Part shown: positions 33,494-39,367 of the stretch, in pieces
Layout: every line of letters begins with the position of its first letter
Position numbering within the stretch: position 1 is the stretch's first letter
Assembly (NCBI GenBank): GCA_036006525.1
Contig: DASYPP010000023.1
Span: forward strand, 1-39,367
Length of the DNA stretch: 39,367 nucleotides
Source of the DNA: DASYPP01 sp036006525
GTDB lineage: Bacteria; Gemmatimonadota; Gemmatimonadetes; Gemmatimonadales; GWC2-71-9
Direction of reading: 5' to 3'
Translations under genes and position numbers: made by a program
The notes under the pieces: generated by a model
The model's database searches: none
What the model was told of the DNA's origin: nothing
The model's input: the letters and a program-made list of their open reading frames with translations, nothing else

Positions 33494-35050
33494 TTACTTC
33501 AACCCTTCTATCCGCAACCCTCGCTCCACGCCGCCCAGCACCAGGTCCACGGCCAGCGCCAGCAGGGCGGCGGGTAACGCGCCGGACAGGATCATCCGGG
33601 TGTCCGACAGCGCCAGTCCGGCGACGATCGGATCCCCCAGCCCGCCGGCGCCGATGAAGGCGGCGAGGGTGGCGGTGCCGACGGTGATCACGCCGGCGGT
33701 GCGGATACCTGCCATGATGACCGGTGCGGCCAGCGGCAGGCGGACATGGCGCAGGACCTGGCGCGGCGTCATGCCCAGCGCCAGGGCGGCGGCAACCGCC
33801 GACGGCGAAGCGTCGCGGACACCAGTGTATGTGTTGCGGAGGATCGGGTAGAGCGAATAGAGAAAGAGGGCGACCAGCGCGGGGATCAGCCCGATCCCGA
33901 GCAGCGGCAGCATGAACGCGAGCAGCGCGATGCTCGGGATGGTCTGCATCAGGCCCACGCTCCGGATCACTCCTTCCGCGCTTCCCCGCGACCGTTCCAG
34001 CAGCAGGCCCAGCGGGATCGCGACCAGGATCGCGGCGAGGAGCGAGACGGTCACCAGCACCAGGTGGCGGCCGGTGAGCGAGAATATCTGGGCTCGGCGG
34101 CCCCACATGTAGGCGAGGATACCGCCGGTCTTGCCGGTGGACGGCCCGGCCGAGCCTGAGCCGAGGATTCCCAGGCTGGCGAGCGCATCGCGGGCGACGT
34201 CCGGTATCGGCTCACCGTCCACCTCGACCCTCCGGTTCAGTTTCCGCATCGTCACCACGTCCAACTTCCCCGACAACTCGCTCAACGCCTCGGCGACTCC
34301 CGGCACATCCTTCTGCACGCCGGCACTCAACACTGCCGCGGCTTCATAGGGCGGAAAGAAGTGCCGGTCGTCGTCCAGTACCACGAGGTCATACCTGGCG
34401 AGCAGCCCGTCGGTGGAGTAACCGTCGATAATGTCCACGCTGCCTTCAGCCAAGGCCTGGTACTTCACTGCCTGGAGCAGCGATCGCACCTGCCTGGGTT
34501 TGAAGCCATACGCGCGCGCCAGCCCCGGCAGCCCGTCGCTCCGGCCAATGAAATCCGGGGTAAAGCCCGCCGTCAGCAGGGGCGCGGCCATGGCGAGATC
34601 CGACAATGTCTTCAGGTGATACTGCTCCGCCGTTTCCCGCCGCACCGCGATGGCATAGGTATTCTCGAAGCCCAGTGGAGCCAGCCATCGCATGCCATAC
34701 CGGGTGTTGAACTCCTGCTGGACGGCGTGGAATGCCTCCTGCCGGTCGGCGATCGGCTGGTGCTTGAGGATGGCGACCAGCGCGGTGCCGGTGTATTCCG
34801 GGAAGACGTCGATCGCGTTCTCGCGCAGAGCGCTGAAGGCAATCTCGGTGGCGCCAAGCCCGGGTCGCCGGTCCACCTTCATACCTCTCGCCTCCAGGAC
34901 CTGGGCAAACATTTCGGCCAGCAGATAGGACTCGCCGAAGGGCTTGGACGCGACGATGACGGGGCGGCGGGAGGTCTGCGCGTGCAGGGGCGCGGGCATG
35001 GGAGGATGGAAGGCGCCCGCGACCAACAGCGCGACGATCGCCCTCCTCAC
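33494..35050 (-). CDS. Fused betaine-family binding protein and ABC permease (EgtU-like candidate)
   Basis: 518 aa. A signal peptide (IVALLVAGAFHPP...LHAQ) leads into a ProX/OpuBC-type binding domain at about 30-300 (VIVASKPFGESYLLAEMF, LGATEIAFSALRENAIDVFPEYTGTAL, GSVDIIDGYSTDGLLARYDLVVLDDD). A permease domain with several helices follows at about 325-515 (SVGLMQTIPSIALLAFMLPLLGIG, LYPILRNTYTGV, ALGMTPRQVLRHVRLPLAAPVIMAG). OpuC-type systems import betaines. Ergothioneine is a histidine betaine, known importers (EgtUV) are of this type, and ergothioneine synthesis genes lie 1.4 kb away. Ergothioneine uptake is thus a reasoned inference; glycine betaine or choline remain possible. The GTG start overlaps the ATPase stop (GTGA). 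Confidence 0.85.
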   Translation of the reverse strand: MRRAIVALLVAGAFHPPMPAPLHAQTSRRPVIVASKPFGESYLLAEMFAQVLEARGMKVDRRPGLGATEIAFSALRENAIDVFPEYTGTALVAILKHQPIADRQEAFHAVQQEFNTRYGMRWLAPLGFENTYAIAVRRETAEQYHLKTLSDLAMAAPLLTAGFTPDFIGRSDGLPGLARAYGFKPRQVRSLLQAVKYQALAEGSVDIIDGYSTDGLLARYDLVVLDDDRHFFPPYEAAAVLSAGVQKDVPGVAEALSELSGKLDVVTMRKLNRRVEVDGEPIPDVARDALASLGILGSGSAGPSTGKTGGILAYMWGRRAQIFSLTGRHLVLVTVSLLAAILVAIPLGLLLERSRGSAEGVIRSVGLMQTIPSIALLAFMLPLLGIGLIPALVALFLYSLYPILRNTYTGVRDASPSAVAAALALGMTPRQVLRHVRLPLAAPVIMAGIRTAGVITVGTATLAAFIGAGGLGDPIVAGLALSDTRMILSGALPAALLALAVDLVLGGVERGLRIEGLK

Positions 35051-35787
35051 GTCGCCACCACCCCGGCCCGCTGCAGCAGCCGCTGCACGTATTGCGTGGC
35101 CGGATGGGCGATCAACTCGCGGGGGGCTGCCAACTGCTCGAGCTTGCCTTTCCGCATCACCCCGATCCGGTCGGCCAGGCGCACCGCTTCGTTCAAGTCG
35201 TGGGTGACGAGGAGCGTGGTGATGTGAATCCGCTGGCGGAGTGCGATGAAGTTCTCCTGCAGATCGCCGCGGGTAATAGCGTCCAGCGCGCCAAAGGGCT
35301 CGTCCAGCAGAATGACCGGGGGATCCGACGCCAGCGCCCGGGCGATCGCGACCCGCTGGCGCTGGCCGCCGGAAAGTTCGGAGGGCCAGCGTCCGCCGTA
35401 TTGGCCGGCCGGGAGGCCCACCAGATCCAGGGCGGCCGCCGCGCGGGTTGTCGCGTCAGGTTGGGCCAGCAGCCAGGGGACCATCGCGGCATTTCTGAGG
35501 ACTCGCCAGTGAGGAAGCAGCCCGCCTTCCTGCGGCACGTAGCCGGTGTGCCGTCGTAACTCGATCGGGTCCACCCCGGCCGAGTCGCTGCTGTTCACCA
35601 GTATGCGACCGGCGTCGGGTTCCACCATGCGATTGAAGCAGCGGAGCAAAGTGGTCTTGCCCGAGCCGCTCTCTCCCACCAGCGCCACGCATTCGCCCGG
35701 GGCCACCCCGAGAGAAACATCATCCAGGGCGGTGACGGTGCCGTAGCGTTTGGTTACGCCGGCTGCTTCGAGGGCAGCTTCACCCAC
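35047..35787 (-). CDS. ABC transporter ATPase of the betaine family (EgtV-like candidate)
   Basis: 246 aa with the full ABC set: Walker A GESGSGKTT, Q-loop GYVPQEGGLLP, signature LSGGQRQR, Walker B VILLDEPFGALD, and switch His in LVTHDLNEA. The sequence matches the OpuCA/ProV-type core but has no CBS domains at the C-terminus. The GTG at 35787 is chosen because it overlaps the msrB stop by 8 bases; a longer reading frame would run through msrB. It powers the fused binding-protein/permease made by the next gene, to which it is coupled by a 4-base overlap. Confidence 0.88.
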   Translation of the reverse strand: MGEAALEAAGVTKRYGTVTALDDVSLGVAPGECVALVGESGSGKTTLLRCFNRMVEPDAGRILVNSSDSAGVDPIELRRHTGYVPQEGGLLPHWRVLRNAAMVPWLLAQPDATTRAAAALDLVGLPAGQYGGRWPSELSGGQRQRVAIARALASDPPVILLDEPFGALDAITRGDLQENFIALRQRIHITTLLVTHDLNEAVRLADRIGVMRKGKLEQLAAPRELIAHPATQYVQRLLQRAGVVAT

Positions 35788-36190
35788 CCGCGCTACCTTT
35801 CGGCTCGAACTTGAGCGACGCGGAGTTGATGCAGTAGCGAAGGCCATTGGGGCCGGGCCCGTCATCGAAGACATGTCCCAGGTGGGCGGCGCACTTGGCG
35901 CAATGCACCTCGGTCCGGCGCATGAAGAGACTGTCGTCGGTTTCGCTCTCGACCCCCTGGGCGGTGGCCGGCTCCGAGAAGCTGGGCCACCCGGTTCCGG
36001 AATCGAACTTGGCGTCGGACGAGAAGAGCGGCTCGCCGCAGCACACACAGCGATACATCCCGGTGTCGTGATTATCCCAGTACTCGCCCGAGAAGGCGCG
36101 CTCAGTCCCTTTCTGCCGGGCTACGCGATATTGCTCCGGGGTGAGCTGAGATTTCCATTCAGCGTCGGACTTCTTGAGCTTGTCGGACAT
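35780..36190 (-). CDS. msrB: Peptide-methionine (R)-S-oxide reductase
   Basis: 136 aa. The structural zinc Cys pairs are CVCC and CAKC. The fold motifs GTGWPSF and HLGHVFDDGP and the catalytic Cys in RYCINSASL are all present. It reduces methionine-R-sulfoxide in proteins. It is first in the operon with the betaine-type transporter, which places a repair enzyme for oxidised protein together with a candidate antioxidant importer. The ATG at 36190 is directly preceded by nonamer array I, with no Shine-Dalgarno sequence. Confidence 0.95.
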   Translation of the reverse strand: MSDKLKKSDAEWKSQLTPEQYRVARQKGTERAFSGEYWDNHDTGMYRCVCCGEPLFSSDAKFDSGTGWPSFSEPATAQGVESETDDSLFMRRTEVHCAKCAAHLGHVFDDGPGPNGLRYCINSASLKFEPKGSAGG

Positions 36191-36310
36191 AGAGATTGAG
36201 GAGATTGATGGGATTGAAGGGAATGAAGGGATTGTAGCGCCATCAATCTTCGGTGCTCAACGCCCCAATCTCAATCCCATCAATCCCTTCAATCCCATCA
36301 ATTCCTTCAA
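36191..36310. repeat. Two-armed nonamer array I (AWGGGATTG) between msrB and egtB
   Basis: The left arm (36191-36234) has AGAGATTG then AGGAGATTG, ATGGGATTG, AAGGGAATG, AAGGGATTG. The right arm (36272-36307) has CAATCCCAT, CAATCCCTT, CAATCCCAT, CAATTCCTT. The arms are complementary, four full nonamers each. This is the only array between two divergent starts: the left arm touches the msrB ATG, and about 170 bases remain before egtB, where I see no clear promoter. Confidence 0.82.
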
Positions 36311-36478
36311 TAAGGGGAATGTAAAAACAAGTGAGACAATGACTTGCATTGTCTGCCGGGTGCCCGGTGTTTGTCCCCGTGTGATCCGGGATACTGGCGG
36401 GAACCCGAGATGGGTGTATATGCGTTATAGTCAGGTAGCTCACCGTACGTCCGCTCTTCTCCAGCCCCCAATTGTCCC

Positions 36479-37816
36479 ATGACAGCTCGAGCCGACCTCA
36501 AGCTCAGTCCAGAGCTTTTCTCCAAAATCCTGGAGGAGGGCCGGTCCCGGACCCTGCTCCTGGTCAGTCCGGTGACCGACGATGACCTCCGCATTCAGCA
36601 CAACCCGCTCATGAGTCCGGTGGTCTGGGACCTCGGCCATATCGCGCACTTCGAGGATGTCTGGCTGGTGCAGAACATCGAGAGCGGGGGCAGCGGATCC
36701 GAGGGGCTTTCCGGGATCTTCGATCCCTTCAGCAATCCCCGCGCGGTCCGGGGCGGGCTGCCGCTGCCAACGATCGACGATTGTATCCGACTGCTTTCGG
36801 AGGTGCGGGAGCGGACGCTGGAGAAACTGGCCGAGGTCGATCTCGACAGCGACCAGCCACTGCTCCGGGACGGCTATGTGTATCACATGGTGGCCCAACA
36901 CGAATACCAGCACAACGAAACCATCCTGCAGACGCTGCAGCTGAAACAGGGAGAGGCCTACCACCCGGCGCGTCGCGTCACGCTGCCCCGGGCCCGGCCG
37001 CTGGCAGGCGAGAGTGCCTGCGATCCACTGGGCAACATGGTGCGCTTTCCCGGCGGCATGGTGGAGATCGGTACCGACGACCGGGCCGAGGCCTATGACA
37101 ACGAGCGGCCGCTCAACCGGCAGCGGATCCGGCCATTCTGGATCGATCAGGCGCCGGTCACCAACGGCCTGTTCCTGAAGTTCATCGAGGCCGGGGGCTA
37201 CGACCGCCAGGAATTCTGGTCCGAGGCCGGCTGGGCCTGGCGGACCAGGGAGCACCTGGTGGCGCCGATGTACTGGTTCCGGGCCGGGAACCAGTGGCAC
37301 ACCCGGTACATGGATCGAGTGCGGCCGGTCGAGCTCGAGGTTCCGGTCTGCCATGTCTGCTACTACGAGGCCGAAGCCTTTGCAAAGTTTGCCGGCAAGC
37401 GGCTGCCCACCGAGTTCGAGTGGGAAGCTGCCGCCTCCTGGGATGCTGCGACGGGCACCAAGCGCAAATACCCCTGGGGGAACGACGAGCCGACCCCCGA
37501 ACTCGCCAACCTGGACCAACTCGCTTTCGAGCCGGCGCCAATTGGCGCCTATCCGGAGAACCTGTCGCCCATCGGCTGCTACGGGATGATCGGCGACGTC
37601 TGGGAATGGACCGCGTCCGATTTCGCCGGCTATCCGGGCTTCATCAGCTTCCCGTACAAGGAATATTCCGAGGTGTTCTTTGGACCGGAGTACAAGGTGC
37701 TCCGGGGCGGGTCCTGGGCCACTCGGCCGGGCGCCATCCGCAACACGTTCCGCAACTGGGACTACCCGATCCGCCGCCAGATCTTCAGCGGCATCCGGTG
37801 CGCGCGCGATGCGTGA
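36479..37816 (+). CDS. egtB: Ergothioneine biosynthesis sulfoxide synthase
   Basis: 445 aa, the EgtB size. The N-terminal DinB-like domain holds the iron ligands His54 (DLGHIAHFE) and His141/His145 (QHEYQHNE, an HxxxH pair). The C-terminal formylglycine-enzyme-like domain starts near 195 (MVRFPGGMVEIGTD). It continues with INDQAPVT-like, AFAKFAGKRLPTEFEWEAAA, YPWGNDEP, GDVWEWTASDF and the end block VLRGGSWATRPGAIRNTFRNWD. Family knowledge: it joins hercynine to gamma-glutamylcysteine (or cysteine) with oxygen, forming the sulfoxide intermediate. The ATG at 36479 has no clear Shine-Dalgarno site. It overlaps the next gene by 8 bases. Confidence 0.93.
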   Translation: MTARADLKLSPELFSKILEEGRSRTLLLVSPVTDDDLRIQHNPLMSPVVWDLGHIAHFEDVWLVQNIESGGSGSEGLSGIFDPFSNPRAVRGGLPLPTIDDCIRLLSEVRERTLEKLAEVDLDSDQPLLRDGYVYHMVAQHEYQHNETILQTLQLKQGEAYHPARRVTLPRARPLAGESACDPLGNMVRFPGGMVEIGTDDRAEAYDNERPLNRQRIRPFWIDQAPVTNGLFLKFIEAGGYDRQEFWSEAGWAWRTREHLVAPMYWFRAGNQWHTRYMDRVRPVELEVPVCHVCYYEAEAFAKFAGKRLPTEFEWEAAASWDAATGTKRKYPWGNDEPTPELANLDQLAFEPAPIGAYPENLSPIGCYGMIGDVWEWTASDFAGYPGFISFPYKEYSEVFFGPEYKVLRGGSWATRPGAIRNTFRNWDYPIRRQIFSGIRCARDA

Positions 37817-39367
37817 CGTCCGGCAGTCGGCCCAGCGGGCCCCGAACCAGACGATCCTGGCGGAAGTGCGCGACGGCCTGACCCGGGAGCAGAAGGAACT
37901 CTCGCCCAAGTTCTTCTACGATGCGCGAGGCTCCCGGCTGTTCGAGGACATCACCCGGCTCGAGGAGTATTACCTCACCCGCACCGAGCGGGCGATGCTG
38001 GAGCAACTGATGCCGCGCTGGGTTCGCGAGGCGAGTCCGCTGGCGTTGCTGGAGCTGGGAGCGGGGAGCGCCGAGAAGAGCCGGATCATCCTGAACGCCA
38101 TGCGGGCCACCGGCAGCGCCGTCACCTATGTGCCCATCGATGTCAGCGCCGATTTCCTCCAGGAGAGCGCGCGGCGGCTGCGCCAGGAGTATCCCGAGCT
38201 CCGGGTGATCACCGCGGTCGCCGACATGACGCGGGAGCTGAACCTGCCGCGCGCCATGCCGCGGCCCGCGCTCTTCGCCTTCCTGGGCAGCACCATCGGC
38301 AACTTCGAGGATGACGACGCGGTCGCCCTGCTCGCCCGGATCGCGGCGGGGATGCAGCCCGGTGACCGGTTCCTCATGGGCGCCGACCTGGTGAAGGACC
38401 GCTCGGTGCTGGAGGCGGCGTACAACGACGCCCGCGGGGTGACGGCGAAGTTCAACCTGAACATCCTGAGGGTGTTGAAACGGGAACTGGGGGCCGAATT
38501 CGAGGAACAGGATTTCCGCCACCAGGCCTTCTTCAACCCGGTGCTGTCCCGGGTGGAGATGCACCTCATCGCCAACCGGCGCCACGGCGTCGCAATTCCG
38601 GGGATGGGCGAGGTGACGTTCCGCGAAGGCGAATCCATCCGGACCGAGATCAGCCGAAAGTTCAGCCGCCGCGCGCTGGAGGAGTTGCTCGGTTCCGCCG
38701 GCCTGGTGATCGAGAAATGGGCGACCGACGAGCGCGGCTGGTACGCGCTGATGACGGCGGGCCTGGCCCCGGTGCGCCGCCGGGCCCGGTTGATGGGACA
38801 GGGCCGGCTGGTGGCGCCGCTACGGGAGGATCTCCGAGCCAACGCGTTCGCCCTGGGAGCCGACCAACCATCCCGGCCCGACCTGGTCGGTGCCGAGATC
38901 GAGTTGCTGGCGCTCCGGGCCGATAGCCTGCTGCCCTGTCCCATCGATGACGCGGGCGTCTCGACCCGCGGGTTTCTCCGCCGCTATGGCGATCCGCTGG
39001 CGTGGATCGAGGAGGTCTCTCCCAAGGGGACTCCGCGCTTCCGGATTCCGGGCCGGGGCACCATCTCCTTCGAGCCCGGCGGCCAGATCGAATTCAGCAC
39101 CGCCGCCGCCGAACCCTCGGCGGTTCTCCAGGTGCTTCGCGAGGTGGTCCAGCCGCTCCGTAACCGGGCGCTGGAGAATGGAATCATCCTGCTCGACAGT
39201 GGCCTCGATCCCTACAACGACATCAGCACGGCGGCTCCCCAGCTCTTCGCCGATCGCTACGTCCGGATGGCCCGGTACTTCGACAGTATCGGCCCTGCCG
39301 GCATCCGCATGATGCGACAGACCGCGGCGTTCCATCTCAATTTCGATTTTGGCGACCAGAACATGCT
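37809..39367 (+). CDS. egtD: EgtD histidine methyltransferase fused to EgtA-type glutamate-cysteine ligase (3' end outside window)
   Basis: Open for at least 519 residues to the window edge. Residues 1-318 are EgtD: SPKFFYDARGSRLFEDIT, EEYYLTRTE, SAM site LELGAGSAEKSR (81-92), LGSTIGNF (159-166), YNDARGVTAKFN, and IRTEISRKFS with the Glu280/Ser282 that contact the substrate in the family. Without a stop, a second domain follows from about 330. It has GAEIELLAL (361), ISFEPGGQIEFST (about 419-431) and RMMRQTAAFHLNFDFGDQN, signatures of GCS2/EgtA glutamate-cysteine ligases. The chain should therefore trimethylate histidine to hercynine and make gamma-glutamylcysteine, the two substrates of EgtB. 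The ATG overlaps the egtB stop by 8 bases. I read the junction base by base and found no stop. Confidence 0.9.
   Translation, partial: MRDVRQSAQRAPNQTILAEVRDGLTREQKELSPKFFYDARGSRLFEDITRLEEYYLTRTERAMLEQLMPRWVREASPLALLELGAGSAEKSRIILNAMRATGSAVTYVPIDVSADFLQESARRLRQEYPELRVITAVADMTRELNLPRAMPRPALFAFLGSTIGNFEDDDAVALLARIAAGMQPGDRFLMGADLVKDRSVLEAAYNDARGVTAKFNLNILRVLKRELGAEFEEQDFRHQAFFNPVLSRVEMHLIANRRHGVAIPGMGEVTFREGESIRTEISRKFSRRALEELLGSAGLVIEKWATDERGWYALMTAGLAPVRRRARLMGQGRLVAPLREDLRANAFALGADQPSRPDLVGAEIELLALRADSLLPCPIDDAGVSTRGFLRRYGDPLAWIEEVSPKGTPRFRIPGRGTISFEPGGQIEFSTAAAEPSAVLQVLREVVQPLRNRALENGIILLDSGLDPYNDISTAAPQLFADRYVRMARYFDSIGPAGIRMMRQTAAFHLNFDFGDQNM

Noticed and set aside
36310..36478. A sigma-70-like promoter for egtB (TATAGT near 36425).
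   Set aside because: No convincing -35 element at suitable spacing; the phylum's promoter consensus is unknown to me.

Overview
The window is GC-rich, densely coded bacterial chromosome with no rRNA, tRNA, CRISPR array, phage or transposase gene visible. Gene content suggests a soil-type Gemmatimonadota or a near relative. It has a single-chain Kgd-type 2-oxoglutarate dehydrogenase, Pkn-type Ser/Thr kinases (one with a TolB-like and TPR tail), glycine-rich lipoproteins with bacterial Ig-like (BIG) domains, M14 peptidases with calcium-loop inserts, and paired DUF4097 proteins behind an ECF sigma factor. No marker gene is present, so the taxonomy is inference.

Layout. 1-992: end of an unrecognised protein with a Gly/Arg tail, then a small HNH nuclease. 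1085-4756 (-): kgd. 4927-8410 (+): four lipoproteins in a row, two ending in a type-1-copper (cupredoxin) domain. 8433-10637: glpD and a small methyltransferase facing apart. 10670-14239 (+): the beta-oxidation pair fadI-fadJ. 14246-16501: soluble kinase-TPR protein. 16710-19035 (-): rho followed by a topoisomerase IB gene. 19148-22958 (-): a second topoisomerase IB gene, an unrecognised 201-aa protein, a LigD-type polymerase domain and a DNA ligase. The last three are joined by 4-base stop/start overlaps, and no Ku gene is in the window. 23079-24671: membrane-anchored kinase. 24859-27827 (+): ECF sigma, anti-sigma and two DUF4097 proteins, closed by a hairpin terminator. 28046-28897: DUF2135 lipoprotein. 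29123-32628 (-): two coupled M14 peptidases, one apparently lacking a zinc ligand. 32811-33479: unrecognised protein. 33494-36190 (-): msrB, an ABC ATPase and a fused binding-protein/permease of the betaine family. 36479-end (+): egtB and an egtD-egtA fusion for ergothioneine synthesis.

Two themes stand out. First, ergothioneine: synthesis genes sit back to back with a betaine-type ABC importer and msrB, suggesting one module for making, importing and using a thiol antioxidant. Second, gene boundaries carry many short-word arrays. These are 3-10 copies of a 7-, 8- or 9-base word, usually followed by a second array of the complementary word, so that the pair can fold into a long imperfect hairpin. 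The word differs from locus to locus but the design is constant. I count nine two-armed loci and three one-armed ones, often touching or supplying the stop or start codon of a gene. I know of no established name or function for this pattern and regard it as the most interesting signal here.
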